Source: Syntrophaceae bacterium (GTDB lineage: Bacteria; Desulfobacterota; Syntrophia; Syntrophales; PHBD01). Taken from it: a stretch of DNA of 64,000 nucleotides. Location: positions 62,001-126,000 of the forward strand of contig JABLXX010000002.1 in assembly GCA_013177825.1 (NCBI GenBank), given 5' to 3'. Both the position numbers and the translations under genes were made by a program. Under the pieces are notes generated by a model. That model searched no databases. It worked only from the letters and a program-made list of their open reading frames with translations, and was not told the DNA's origin. This document shows, piece after piece, positions 1 through 9,642 of the stretch (positions are counted from its first letter, which is position 1; each line of letters starts with the position of its first letter).

Positions 1-1
1 C

Positions 2-226
2 AGCGAGCTGTTCAGCCGGGTCGACACGGACGGCGACGGACTCATCTCCGAGGCCGAGGATGAGGCGTTCCGGGAAAGCATGGCGTCAACGGAGAAGAAC
101 GGTCTTGCCGACGGCGGCACGGGCGGCATCGGCGGCCAGGATTGGCGGGCCAGGATGTTCGAGACGATGCAGCAGGGTTTCAGCGCGGCTGCATCATCCG
201 GCTTCTCGACGTCTTTTTACGCGTAG
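2..226 (+). CDS. C-terminal end of an EF-hand calcium-binding protein (partial)
   Basis: The window opens inside this gene; 74 codons remain before a TAG stop. The visible part contains a canonical EF-hand loop, DTDGDGLISEAE, with Asp/Asp/Asp at loop positions 1, 3 and 5 and Glu at position 12, so Ca2+ binding is likely. The tail is Gly/Ser/Ala-rich and ends SGFSTSFYA. The frame has no competing start, and a clear terminator lies about 65 bases beyond the stop. Short EF-hand proteins of this kind are common in proteobacteria, often exported, but the N-terminus is missing, so location and overall length cannot be judged. Confidence 0.75.
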   Translation, partial: SELFSRVDTDGDGLISEAEDEAFRESMASTEKNGLADGGTGGIGGQDWRARMFETMQQGFSAAASSGFSTSFYA

Positions 227-290
227 CGTTGCATTCACCGGCCGGCGGCCGGGGACGCCGCCGGCTCATCACCTTGGCTGTGCCTTACAG

Positions 291-326
291 GGCCGCTGCT
301 CAGAAAGAGCAGCGGCCTCTGTCATT
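291..326 (+). terminator. Rho-independent terminator after the EF-hand gene
   Basis: A perfect 10-bp GC-rich stem (GGCCGCTGCT at 291-300 with AGCAGCGGCC at 308-317) closes a 7-base loop and is followed by TCTGTCATTT. It sits between the EF-hand gene and the convergent recD, so it probably ends the former and could also serve the latter. The U-tract is interrupted, so efficiency is uncertain. Confidence 0.65.
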
Positions 327-398
327 TGTGTGCTGTCCGCGTGTTCCGGCGGACCCGTGCGGTCCGGGGGGGATGGGAGAGAGGCCCGGCGGCACCCC

Positions 399-2225
399 TC
401 AGGGACGGGGTCCCCATAGGGCGCCCCGGAGGCCGGAGAATCTTGCCGTCCGGCGGGCGCAGGCGGCGGTGAAGACGTCCTGTCGCCCGCAGATCTCGAT
501 CCGGTTGCGGGCGCGGGTAACGGCGGTGTAGAGAAGCTCCCGCGTCAGAACCGGCGTGTCCCGGTCCGGCAGGACCAGGAGGACCCGGTCGAACTCGGAT
601 CCCTGGCTCTTGTGGACCGTCGTGGCCCAGACCGTCTCGTGCTCCGGAAGCCGGGACGGCGGCAGGGAACGGAGCGACCCGTCGGGGCTCCGGAAGAAGG
701 CCCGCAACTCCCCTCCGGCGTCCCGGTCCGGGAGGATCATGCCCACGTCTCCGTTGAAAAGCCTGAGCGGATAGTCGTTTCGGGTGATCATGACGGGACG
801 GCCTTGATACCATCGGCCTTCCGGCCGGATGAGCCCACGCCGGCGGAGAATCCGCTCCGCGAGGTCGTTGACGGCGGCCACTCCGTAGGGACCCTCCCGA
901 AGGGCGCAGAGGACCCGGAACCGGTCCAGGAGCTTGAGGGCCGCCTCGGGATCGGCGGCGTCCCGGAAATCCGCCGGCATTTCCCCGAGGCGCTCCTCCA
1001 GGAGACGCGGAAGGACTTCGGGCCGCGGCAGGTCCAGCCAGCGGAGGTCGGCGAAGCGCCCGCTGCGGGCCGCTTCGAGGGCCCGCCGCCCATCCCCTTC
1101 GTTGACGGCGCGGCCGACCGCTCCGATGCCGCTGCCCTCTCCGAACCGCCAGCTCTTCCGGAGGGTCGCGATGCAGTCTCCCAGGACGGAGGTCTCTTCC
1201 CCCGGCTCCGCTGCGGGAAGCGTCTCTCCGGTCATCTTCTCGTATCGTATTCGGTGACTGGAGGAGTAGCCGTGGTCGCGGCCGGTGTCGCAGATGTCCC
1301 CCAGGACGGCCCCCGCCTCCACGGAGGCAAGCTGGTCCCGGTCGCCCAGGAGGATGAGGCGGGTCCGTGCCGGGAGGGCCTGGACGAGGCGGGAGAAGAG
1401 GGCCAGGTCCACCATGGACGCCTCGTCGACCACCACCGCGTCCGCCGCCAGGGGATGGGCGGCGTCGTGACGGAACGAGGCCGTCCCGGGAATGCTTCCC
1501 AGGAGCCGATGGACCGTCGAGGCCTCGTCGGGAATGCACGCCCGGACGGACTCGGGGCAGGGCAGGATGCGGGCGACTTCCCGGATGGACTCCTGAAGGC
1601 GGGCCGCCGCCTTGCCCGTCGGGGCGGCCAGGGCGATGCGGAATCCCGTGTCGCTCTGCTCGAGGAGGAGCGCCAGGATCTTGGCCACGGTGTAGGTCTT
1701 TCCCGTTCCCGGGCCGCCGGAGAGGACGCAGAGCCGCTTCGTCACCGCTGTGAAGGCGGCGGCCTTCTGCCAGTCCGTTTCGCCGCCGTTGAGCGGGAAG
1801 AGGCGGTTCAGGCCGTCCCGGAGCAACGCCTCGTCGATCTCCCCGGGATCGTCGGCGGCGCGGCCCCGGAGTCCCTCCGCCAGTTTCCGCTCGTAGTCCC
1901 AGTAGCGGTAGAGGTAGAGCCTCGTCCCGTCCAGGACCAGGGGCTTCCAGTCTCCGGGCCCGCCCACGACAGGGCTCTTCGCCAGGATCTCCAGCCAGCG
2001 ATCCAGGGGCGGTGGGGAGCATGCGCCCCCTTTCTGCCGCACGGGGTTGCCGGAGGCTGCTTCGGCCAGGTCCAGGCAGATGTGCCCTTCCACGCGGGCG
2101 CGGCTGGCCAGGGCCGCGGCCAGGGCGATCTCCGGCGCCTCGCCGCCGCCGAGCCGCTCCGCCAGCCGGGCGAACTGGATGTCCAGTTCCGAAAAATCCT
2201 GATTTCCATCCCGCTCGAAGGACAT
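399..2225 (-). CDS. recD: RecD, exodeoxyribonuclease V alpha subunit (5'-3' helicase)
   Basis: This 608-residue protein is the fast 5'-3' helicase of RecBCD, which processes double-strand DNA ends for recombination and degrades foreign linear DNA. Visible superfamily 1B features are the Walker A motif SGGPGTGKTYT near residues 169-179, the Walker B region VVVDEASMVDL, and the C-terminal VHKSQGSEFD and LLYTAVTRAR motifs. The length matches the E. coli protein. The ATG at 2225 was chosen because the recB stop lies only 10 bases upstream; a longer in-frame extension would run back through recB. It is the last gene of the recC-recB-recD operon. Confidence 0.93.
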   Translation of the reverse strand: MSFERDGNQDFSELDIQFARLAERLGGGEAPEIALAAALASRARVEGHICLDLAEAASGNPVRQKGGACSPPPLDRWLEILAKSPVVGGPGDWKPLVLDGTRLYLYRYWDYERKLAEGLRGRAADDPGEIDEALLRDGLNRLFPLNGGETDWQKAAAFTAVTKRLCVLSGGPGTGKTYTVAKILALLLEQSDTGFRIALAAPTGKAAARLQESIREVARILPCPESVRACIPDEASTVHRLLGSIPGTASFRHDAAHPLAADAVVVDEASMVDLALFSRLVQALPARTRLILLGDRDQLASVEAGAVLGDICDTGRDHGYSSSHRIRYEKMTGETLPAAEPGEETSVLGDCIATLRKSWRFGEGSGIGAVGRAVNEGDGRRALEAARSGRFADLRWLDLPRPEVLPRLLEERLGEMPADFRDAADPEAALKLLDRFRVLCALREGPYGVAAVNDLAERILRRRGLIRPEGRWYQGRPVMITRNDYPLRLFNGDVGMILPDRDAGGELRAFFRSPDGSLRSLPPSRLPEHETVWATTVHKSQGSEFDRVLLVLPDRDTPVLTRELLYTAVTRARNRIEICGRQDVFTAACARRTARFSGLRGALWGPRP

Positions 2226-2235
2226 GTTCACCCCG

Positions 2236-5200
2236 TCATTCCAGGAGACCCCGGACCAGGGCCGCCACGGTCTCCCTGGCGGGCCTCGTCCGGTACAGGC
2301 CGTAGTCCGGTCCCTTCCGCGGATCGACGCCCCGGAGGAAGACATAGCAGACGCCGCCGAAGTGCGTCTCGTATTCGTAGCCCGGCACCCGCCGGGCCAG
2401 CCACCGGTCCAGCGCCGCGACGTAGAGGTGGTACTGGAGGACGTACAGATCCTCCTCCATGGCCTCCGCCAGGCGCTCCGGGCCATAGTCATCGACCCGG
2501 CCGCCGAGGTGGTTCGACTTCCAGTCCACCAGCCAGAACCGCCCCTCGGCCCGGAAGACCAGGTCCATGTAGCCCTTGAGGAAGCCCCGGACAGGGTCGA
2601 ACCGCAGCCGCCCGATCCGCTCCGGGACCGAAGGGGCGATGTCGGCGAGGCCGTCCAGGATCTCCGCGAGACGCCCGGGACTCAGCGGTTTCAGGGGGAA
2701 GTGAAACTCCAGCTCCGTCAGGCGGTCCTGCATGGGGATCTCCGAAAAGATCCCCGCGCCGCTCGCGGCGAAGGGCGCCGCCAGGACCTTTCCGACCGTC
2801 TCCCCAACGGCGTCCCGCCATTCGGCGCCGAAGCCGTGGCGGCGGAGTTTCTCCTCGATCAGCCGGCCGCGGATTTCCGGGTCCCTCTCCGTGAAGTCCA
2901 GGTGCTCCAGAAGATCGTGGAAAAATGTTCCCGCACGGGCGCCCCGGGGGAAGGCGAAGATGCCTGCCGGCTCTTCCGCAGCCTCGACGCCGGGGGCGGC
3001 GCCGTCCCGGTCCGGCAAGTCCGGAGCCCAGGCCGCAGGGGAACCGGGGTCCGCCCGGTCCGCCGTAAGCCACGAGTAGCTGGCGACCCGCCAGTCCCGG
3101 GGGATCGAGCCGGTGAACAGACGTAAGCGGACAGGTGCCGGGGGCTCCCGGGGAGGCAGCGGTGTCGCGGACGCCCGGTCCGGGTCCGGGGGCTCCGTCA
3201 CGGCGATGGTTCCGTCGGCGTCGGCCGCAAGGTCCAGGAGATCGCCCCGCAGCGCCTTGTCGTCGAGGGAATCCAGCCGGGCCGCCGCGGCGTCGCAGAC
3301 GTCCTCCGGGTCATGGTCGCGAAGGTGGAGGATCCGGGCCAGTGCCGAGGTGCCGGCATCCTTGAAGGGGCCCCAGGCGATGCAGCAGCGGTGCTTTGCC
3401 CTGGTCAGGGCCACGTAGAGGAGCCGGATGTTCTCGGCCATCTCCTCCCGCAGGGCCTGTTTGCGGTTGCCGGCCCGCTCCGGGTCGATGACGAGGAGGG
3501 GTCGCCAGTCGTCGTCCGGATCGTGGTACAGCCAGGTCTTTTCCTTCCGAAGGCGGGAGCCGGTCCACAGGAACGGACAGAAGACCACGGGGTACTGGAG
3601 TCCCTTGCTCTTGTGGATCGTGACGATCTTCACGGCCTCGGCGTCCTGTTCCAGTCGCAACTCCTGCTCCTCCGCCCGGATGCCCTCCGGACGGGTCTTT
3701 TCGCTGCGCTGCCGGGACAGCCATTTCATGAGCCCCGGCGGGCCGAGCTTCCGGGCGGAGACCTCGCCGTGGAGCAGCTCCCCCAGGTGGAGGAGGTTCG
3801 TCAGACGCCGCTCGCCGTCGGGGAACGAGAGGAGACGCTCCCGGACGCCCTCCGTCCGCAGCAGCTCCCGGAACATGGGCATGAAGCCGGCCCGGTCCCA
3901 GATCTCCCCGTATTCGCGGAACCGGGCGGCGCGGGCCTCCCAGAGACGCTCCTCCTTGAACTCCTCCTCGATCTCGATCCCGTTCAGGCCGAACATCTCC
4001 GTCGCCAGGGCGGCCTTCAGGTATCCCTCGCGGCCCGGCTCCGCCGCCGCGGCGAGGACCTGCTCCAACTCCCCCGCCTCGCCGGAGTCGAAGACGTTTT
4101 CGTCGCTCTGGATCACCGCCGGGATCCCGCTGTTCCTGAGGGCTTCCCGGACGTCGCGGGCCTCGAAGCGGCTGCGGACGAGGACCGCCACGTCTCCCTC
4201 CCCAAGCCGCCTGTTCCCGATCAGCGCCCGGCCGTCCAGGCCGAGGCGAATCAGGCGGGAGATTTCCGACGCCAGGGCCTGCGTGATCAGCGCTTTCGTT
4301 CCGGACTTGTTTCCGGCAACGCCGGCCGCGGCCAGGCGGTTGTGTCCGTAGAACCGGATGGTCAGGGGGGGCTCCCTGTTTCCGTCCTCCGTCAGGAATT
4401 CCCGGTCCGGCATGTCTCCCGCCGTGGCCTCGTGAAAATCGATTTTTTCGTACAGGAACGGGTTTTTCACGTTCCGGAAAAAGGCGTTCACGGCGGCGAC
4501 GAGGTCCGGCTCGGACCGCCAGTTCTCCGTCAGGGTGTACCGTCGTGCCACGTCGCGGGAGGCCCGGATGTAGGCGAACAGGTCGGCGCCGCGGAAGCTG
4601 TAGATCGCCTGCTTCGGGTCGCCGATCAGGAAGAGCGGATGCCTGCCGTCCCCGAAGACGGCATGGAAGATGGCGTACTGCACCGGGTCCGTGTCCTGGA
4701 ACTCGTCGATGAGGGCTGCATTGTAGCGAGTCCGGAGGCGGCGGACCAGGCGATCCCCCGCGGGTCTCTCCAGCGCCCCGTGCAGGTCCAGGAGGAGGTC
4801 GTCGAAGGATTGGAGATTCCTCCTTCGCTTCCGCGCGGCCAGCTCCTCCGGGAGTCGGCGGATCGCCTCGGCCTTGAGGAACAGGAGGCGGTCCGCCATC
4901 TGCGCCTCCAGAACGGCGTGCCGCTCCAGGAGCTCCGCGCAGAGGCCGAAAAACGGGTGCTCCGGCGTGGTTTTCCCCTTGTTGGTTCCCGCCCGCAGGG
5001 CTTCCGGGGTGAGCTTGGCCAGCGTGTCCGGGATCGGGATGCCGGATCCGGCGGCGGCATACCCGTCGAGAGCGGACACCAGGCCCTCCGGACTGCGGTA
5101 CTTGCTCCTGCTCAGGCCCGGGGCCATCAGGAGAGCCGCCACGTCTTCCCGGCTCGTCGTCCAGGCGGACTTCAGGTGGGTGAAGGCCTCCCGGAACGGC

Positions 5201-5844
5201 TCCAGGGCGTCGAGGGCCGGGGCGGTCGGCGGGGTCTCGGGGACGATCCTGAGGGCCGGGTCCAGGGAGCGGCGCCTCGTCAGCTCCAGGAAGGCGTCGG
5301 GACCGGCAAGGTCCGCCACGGCGAAGGCGGCGAACTCCCGCGGGGCATCGTAGAAGTGCCGGCGCCAGAAGTCCCGGAGGATCTCCAGGCGGAGATCCTC
5401 GACGTCGGGCGTCATCTCCGTTCCGAAGAGGCTGTGGCTCTCGAAGACGTTTTCCCGGAGAGCCCGCTGGCAGAAGGCGTGGATCGTGGCGATGGGGACC
5501 TCGTCGAAGTCCCGCAGGGCCTCCCGAAGAATGATCATGGCCCGGAGCGGCCGGGGATGCTTCTTCACCAGGCCGTCCAGGAAGGAGTCTCCCGACGTGC
5601 CCGCCGCCTCGAAGGCCTTCATGGCCTCGCGGATGCGGTTCCGGATCCGTTCCCGGAGCTCCTCCGTGGCGGTCTCCGTGAACGTGACGACGAGAATCCC
5701 GCGGGCCTCCAGTTCCTTTTCCAGGAGGAGCCGGAGGAAGATGGCCTCGATGGCGTAGGTCTTCCCCGTTCCGGCGTTGGCCTCGATGAGGTTCGTCCCC
5801 TCGAGGGGACTGGTGAGGAGGTTGAAGGGCCGCGGATCCGCCAT
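2236..5844 (-). CDS. recB: RecB, exodeoxyribonuclease V beta subunit (helicase-nuclease)
   Basis: RecB is the 3'-5' helicase and the only nuclease of RecBCD. The 1,202-residue protein is close to the usual 1,180. Helicase motifs are ANAGTGKTYA near residues 22-31 (Walker A), LIDEFQDTDPVQ (Walker B/motif II), IVTIHKSKGLQYP and RLLYVALTRAKHR. The C-terminal nuclease domain shows GTFFHDLLEH and the metal-binding core MDLVFRAEGRFWLVDWKSN, which carries the catalytic Asp and the D-x-K motif. The start is the ATG at 5844, which overlaps the recC stop as TGATG, so the two genes should be translationally coupled. Confidence 0.95.
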   Translation of the reverse strand: MADPRPFNLLTSPLEGTNLIEANAGTGKTYAIEAIFLRLLLEKELEARGILVVTFTETATEELRERIRNRIREAMKAFEAAGTSGDSFLDGLVKKHPRPLRAMIILREALRDFDEVPIATIHAFCQRALRENVFESHSLFGTEMTPDVEDLRLEILRDFWRRHFYDAPREFAAFAVADLAGPDAFLELTRRRSLDPALRIVPETPPTAPALDALEPFREAFTHLKSAWTTSREDVAALLMAPGLSRSKYRSPEGLVSALDGYAAAGSGIPIPDTLAKLTPEALRAGTNKGKTTPEHPFFGLCAELLERHAVLEAQMADRLLFLKAEAIRRLPEELAARKRRRNLQSFDDLLLDLHGALERPAGDRLVRRLRTRYNAALIDEFQDTDPVQYAIFHAVFGDGRHPLFLIGDPKQAIYSFRGADLFAYIRASRDVARRYTLTENWRSEPDLVAAVNAFFRNVKNPFLYEKIDFHEATAGDMPDREFLTEDGNREPPLTIRFYGHNRLAAAGVAGNKSGTKALITQALASEISRLIRLGLDGRALIGNRRLGEGDVAVLVRSRFEARDVREALRNSGIPAVIQSDENVFDSGEAGELEQVLAAAAEPGREGYLKAALATEMFGLNGIEIEEEFKEERLWEARAARFREYGEIWDRAGFMPMFRELLRTEGVRERLLSFPDGERRLTNLLHLGELLHGEVSARKLGPPGLMKWLSRQRSEKTRPEGIRAEEQELRLEQDAEAVKIVTIHKSKGLQYPVVFCPFLWTGSRLRKEKTWLYHDPDDDWRPLLVIDPERAGNRKQALREEMAENIRLLYVALTRAKHRCCIAWGPFKDAGTSALARILHLRDHDPEDVCDAAAARLDSLDDKALRGDLLDLAADADGTIAVTEPPDPDRASATPLPPREPPAPVRLRLFTGSIPRDWRVASYSWLTADRADPGSPAAWAPDLPDRDGAAPGVEAAEEPAGIFAFPRGARAGTFFHDLLEHLDFTERDPEIRGRLIEEKLRRHGFGAEWRDAVGETVGKVLAAPFAASGAGIFSEIPMQDRLTELEFHFPLKPLSPGRLAEILDGLADIAPSVPERIGRLRFDPVRGFLKGYMDLVFRAEGRFWLVDWKSNHLGGRVDDYGPERLAEAMEEDLYVLQYHLYVAALDRWLARRVPGYEYETHFGGVCYVFLRGVDPRKGPDYGLYRTRPARETVAALVRGLLE

Positions 5845-8800
5845 CACGCCTCCTCGCTTTCCAGCAGGGGATTGTAGACCGCGAGGGCCGTGGGACCGAA
5901 GGTCTCGTCCTCCAGCGGGGACGCCCCGCGGAAGCAGATGCCGTACCAGGAATCGTCTTTTTCGGGGTATTTGAAGGCGTTCCACCTGCCGAAGGCGGCG
6001 GCCAGGGCCGCGGCGGAGTCCCCGGTCTTTGCAGAGCGGACCGCATATTCCAGGGACGATTCGGGGAAGAAGGGCAGGGGTCTCAGGAGGCCCCTCCCGT
6101 ACAGCTCCAGGAGCGTTGCAAGGGCCGCCTCCGGATTTTCCGGTTCGCCGTAGAACCGGGTCTTCCCGTCGCGGCCCACCAAAACGGACCGCCAGGCGGT
6201 GCGGCCCGCCGCGTGGCCCGCCAGGTGGGCGATCCAGGCCCGCAGGCGGTCCCGGGCCGTAATCTTCGCGGGCCGGAAAGACACGGGTCCTCCGGCAAAG
6301 ACGTTTCCGATCCGGCCGGTCAGACGAAATTCCCCGATGGCCAGATCCAGGACCAGCGGCTCCGCCGGACCCCCTTCCGTATGGGGTCGCACGGCCGCCA
6401 GGAGCGCCGCCGCCTCGCCCCACAGGTCGTCGAACCGGCAGAAGCCGGGTGCTCCATGGGGAAGGAGCCCGGCGGCCCGCAGGGCATCCCGGGCGTTTCC
6501 GGGGTCCGTCCCGGTCCGGGCGGCCCCGAGCAGGTACTGCAGGACACTGTATCGCTCCCGGCTGCCCAGGGCGAAGGGCTCGGCCTCCTCCAGCGGCTCC
6601 TCTTCCCGCACCAGCCGGAGCCCCAGGCGGCGGGACAGGAGAAACCGCGCCGGGTTGGCGAAGAAGGAAGCCAGGGCGTTGAGGTCCACGGTCCGCCATT
6701 CCGGTTCCGGCTCCGACAGGTCCGACGGCAGGAAATCCTCCGGCGGCGTCCGCCTCCCCGCGGCGCGCAGGGCGGCGGCGCCGTTTTCCGGGGAATAGCT
6801 GACGAAGCGCTCGTCGCCCCCGAAATACAGGGGGCTGAAGGCCTGGAGAGGGTGTCGCGTCACCAGACGGTCCCGGAGATCCCCTCCCTCCGGGCCGACG
6901 AAACCGGATTCCACCACGTCGAGGAGCTCGCTCACCAGGACCGACGGGGGGCGGGATGCATTGTCCCGGATCCCCTGGCCCGTGTAGCTGATGTAGAGCT
7001 TTTCCCGGGCTGACAGGAGGGATTCGAGGAACAGGTACCGGTCGTCCTGCCGGCGGGAGCGGTCGCCCCGGCGGGGGCTTTGCGCCATCAGGTCGAACCC
7101 CAGGGGGACCGAGACCCGCGGATAGGCGCCGTCGTTCATGCCCAGGAGGCAGAGGACCCGGAAGGGGATGCTCCGCATGGGGAGCATGGCGCAGAAGGTG
7201 ATCCCGCCGGCGAGGAACCCGAAGCCGAACCCTTTTCCCCCCAGGCGCTCCCGGAGGTGGTCGCGGACCACGGCAGGGCCGACGGGTTCGGCGAACCCCG
7301 CCACCGCCGCCAGGTCTTCCAGCTCGGTGATCGTCCGGTACAGCGTCTCGATTTCTCCCAGGGGGTCGTCGTCCCGGGAGAGAAAGGCGTCCAGCGTCTC
7401 CGCGAGGAAGCGAGACCAGTCCGCGGGGGGACGGGGACGATCGATCTCCGCGGCGATGCGGAAGAGGGCGTCGGTGAAGCCGAGGAACCTTGCCAGGATC
7501 TCCGCCTCCCCTCCCTCGATGCGGTCGTAGGGCACGATGCCGAGGAATGGGGCGTCATCGTCCCGGGCCGTCAGGGCGTACCCCAGGAGCAACCGGTCGA
7601 GGCCCGCCCGCCAGGTGTTTTCGGCTATCTCCGGCAGGCCCAGGGCAGCCCGGTGGACGGCGTCCCTGCCCCAGCGGATGCCGGACTCGCGGATCCAGAC
7701 GGCGACGCGCTCCAGGTCCTCTTCGGAGAGGCCGAAGCGGGACCGGACCGGGGCCGCCTCCAGGAGGTCGAGGACGTCCGGTGCGCCGAGGCGGCTCCCC
7801 GCCAGGTCCAGGAGGCGGAAAAAGGCCTCCGCCGCCGGGCTGTCCTGGGGGAGGCTGCGGTCGGCGATGCTGAAGGGGATGCGCCGGGGATCGCCGGGGG
7901 GCAGCGAGAAGACCGCCTGGACATAGGGTGCATACAGGCCGAGGTCGGGCGTCATAACCAGGATGTCCCTCGGCTCCAGTCCCGGGTTTTCCTCGAAGAG
8001 GGCGAGCAGGCGGTCCTGGAGGACCTCCACCTCCCGCATGGGGCTGTGGCAGGAGACGATCTCGACGGAGCGGTCGCCCGGCGGGATGAGAGTCCGCTCC
8101 CCGTCTTTTCCCCGCTCCCGGAGGTTCAGGATGTCCGACTGCAGCGTTGCAAGCAGCGTCCCTTCGCCCGGGTCCTCGTAGGATTCGTCTTTCGGCACTT
8201 CCCGGGTTTCGAGGAGGTCGAAGAAGTCCCGGCCGAGGGTTCCCAGGGAGGCCAGGAGGGGATTGCCCTCCTCCAGGTGGAGCTCTGTCCCGTCCCCGCC
8301 GTCGCGGGCGAGCCGGCGTCCCGGGACGATGTCGCCCCAGTACTCCCGGCAGGGGTTCATGACGAAGAGGTGGACGTCCGCATGGGCCGAGAGGGTCGCC
8401 AGGACCTCGATGTGGAACGGCGGGAGGGCCGAGATGCCGAAGACCGAGACCCGCGGGGGCAGGCCGGCCGGCCGGAAAGCGGGATTCGCCAGGGCTTTTC
8501 GGAACGCCGTGAACATCGTCGCCCGGTGGTTCGAGCCTTTCCTCGTCGCCAGCTCCCTCCAGAGGGCGGCCTGCCAGTGGTTGTCGTCCCCTTTCTCCCA
8601 GTTGCGGATCCAGTCGGGCCGGAAGAGGAGGTAGAGGTCGAAGAGGTCGGCGATGCGGCCCGAGAGTTGGTAGAGCCGGAGATCCCGCTCCGCCTCGCCC
8701 AAGTAGCCCCGGAGATCCCCGAAGCCCGGCCGGTCGAGACAGGCCGGCAGGAGCCCCATGATCTCCCAGGCCATCACGGCCGGGTCGAAGGGGGAGCTGT

Positions 8801-9062
8801 CCGGTTTGCCACCGCCGGCGGCGTCTCCGAGGACTGCCCGGAAAACCTCCTGGACGAAGTGGTTCGGAAAGGGGAAGCGAAGGTTGGCCGCCACCCCGTG
8901 GCGCTTCGCCAGCTCCAGGGAGACCCACCGCTCCATGCCCCGGCTCTGGACCAGGATCACCTCCGCCTGGAACGGGTCCGCCGACGGGGCGTCCAGCGCC
9001 TCCGCCAGCCGGTCCGCCAGGATCTCCAGGCGGTTGCTCGTGTGCAGGATCAGGCCGGGCAT
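5844..9062 (-). CDS. recC: RecC, exodeoxyribonuclease V gamma subunit
   Basis: RecC holds the complex together, splits the DNA strands and recognises Chi. The 1,072-residue protein begins with the family-typical MPGLILHTSNRLEILADRL and contains the conserved QSRGMERWVSLELA segment; the helicase folds are inactive, as expected, with no Walker A motif. Later hallmarks are FPNHFVQEVF, FGISALPPFH, LVMTPDLGLYAP and GITFCAMLPMRSIPFRV. It is the first gene of a three-gene operon. Unlike E. coli there is no ptrA protease gene between recC and recB. Chi specificity cannot be predicted from the sequence. Confidence 0.93.
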   Translation of the reverse strand: MPGLILHTSNRLEILADRLAEALDAPSADPFQAEVILVQSRGMERWVSLELAKRHGVAANLRFPFPNHFVQEVFRAVLGDAAGGGKPDSSPFDPAVMAWEIMGLLPACLDRPGFGDLRGYLGEAERDLRLYQLSGRIADLFDLYLLFRPDWIRNWEKGDDNHWQAALWRELATRKGSNHRATMFTAFRKALANPAFRPAGLPPRVSVFGISALPPFHIEVLATLSAHADVHLFVMNPCREYWGDIVPGRRLARDGGDGTELHLEEGNPLLASLGTLGRDFFDLLETREVPKDESYEDPGEGTLLATLQSDILNLRERGKDGERTLIPPGDRSVEIVSCHSPMREVEVLQDRLLALFEENPGLEPRDILVMTPDLGLYAPYVQAVFSLPPGDPRRIPFSIADRSLPQDSPAAEAFFRLLDLAGSRLGAPDVLDLLEAAPVRSRFGLSEEDLERVAVWIRESGIRWGRDAVHRAALGLPEIAENTWRAGLDRLLLGYALTARDDDAPFLGIVPYDRIEGGEAEILARFLGFTDALFRIAAEIDRPRPPADWSRFLAETLDAFLSRDDDPLGEIETLYRTITELEDLAAVAGFAEPVGPAVVRDHLRERLGGKGFGFGFLAGGITFCAMLPMRSIPFRVLCLLGMNDGAYPRVSVPLGFDLMAQSPRRGDRSRRQDDRYLFLESLLSAREKLYISYTGQGIRDNASRPPSVLVSELLDVVESGFVGPEGGDLRDRLVTRHPLQAFSPLYFGGDERFVSYSPENGAAALRAAGRRTPPEDFLPSDLSEPEPEWRTVDLNALASFFANPARFLLSRRLGLRLVREEEPLEEAEPFALGSRERYSVLQYLLGAARTGTDPGNARDALRAAGLLPHGAPGFCRFDDLWGEAAALLAAVRPHTEGGPAEPLVLDLAIGEFRLTGRIGNVFAGGPVSFRPAKITARDRLRAWIAHLAGHAAGRTAWRSVLVGRDGKTRFYGEPENPEAALATLLELYGRGLLRPLPFFPESSLEYAVRSAKTGDSAAALAAAFGRWNAFKYPEKDDSWYGICFRGASPLEDETFGPTALAVYNPLLESEEA

Positions 9063-9432
9063 GGGAAGGTCCGTTTTTGGGGATGGATAAGCATGGCCTG
9101 CACTCTGCCATGGCTTGGCCGCGCTTTCAAGGCCAAGTCGACAAGGGATTGTCGTATGATTCCATTCGGTATAGAGTGGATCTTAATGTCCGATTGAATT
9201 TTCTTATGCTTCCAGCGCAACACGCACTTGTTGTTTCTGTTGGTTGACAAAGTCATCGGATCGTGTACGAAAGGAAGGCATCTATGGATTCCGGCTCTTG
9301 GGCTTGAATTCATTACAGATGCCCGCCGCTAACGGAGATTTCTGGACATCAAACGGCTGTTCCGAGGAGAAGCTATGCAGGCGGACACCGAGGCTGCCTC
9401 AGTATCTGCAAAAGAAGGAGGAGATAATACAT
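9063..9432. other. Intergenic region between divergent recC and a small antitoxin-like gene
   Basis: These 370 bases hold no gene I can support; the short frames here lack recognisable content or a ribosome-binding site. A TTGACA at 9244-9249 could be the -35 box for the small gene starting at 9433, but the -10 candidate 16 bases on (TACGAA) is weak. The recC promoter should also lie here, and no convincing match was found for it. Base composition drops markedly in A/T-rich patches compared with the recBCD operon, which marks the left edge of the accessory island. Confidence 0.5.
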
Positions 9433-9615
9433 ATGCCGATTAAAGCGGAAAAAGAGAGCAATGTCCTGTCACTTGCTGATCGACGCGCTTTCATGAAGCT
9501 GCCCATTAAGGAGCGCCGGAAGATCATGGCGCGTCAGGCAAATGAGATGGTGTCACATTACGAGAGCGAGACGGTTCGCGAGAAGCTGGAAACTCTGGAC
9601 ATCGTTGAATATTGA
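9433..9615 (+). CDS. Small antitoxin-like protein, apparently orphan
   Basis: A 60-residue, highly charged protein beginning MPIKAEKESNV and ending LETLDIVEY. The middle, FMKLPIKERRKIMARQAN, followed by HYE and the C-terminal DIVEY, resembles a family of small bacterial antitoxin-like proteins usually found immediately upstream of a PIN or similar toxin gene. A strong ribosome-binding site (AAGGAGGAG) precedes the ATG by about ten bases and fixes this start over an upstream in-frame TTG/ATG. No toxin follows: the next gene converges on it 27 bases away. It may be a solitary remnant, or act against a toxin elsewhere. Family assignment is from memory of the pattern and is moderate. Confidence 0.6.
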   Translation: MPIKAEKESNVLSLADRRAFMKLPIKERRKIMARQANEMVSHYESETVREKLETLDIVEY

Positions 9616-9642
9616 GAAAAAAGAAATTTAGCCGGATCTCCT

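Noticed and set aside
322-6046. Long frames on both strands overlapping recBCD (for example 612-2579 plus and 3313-5877 plus)
   Set aside because: They are arginine/proline/glycine-rich shadows without family patterns, while recB, recC and recD are complete on the minus strand.
9050-9313. An 87-codon minus-strand frame upstream of recC
   Set aside because: It overlaps the recC start region, lacks a ribosome-binding site and has no recognisable pattern.
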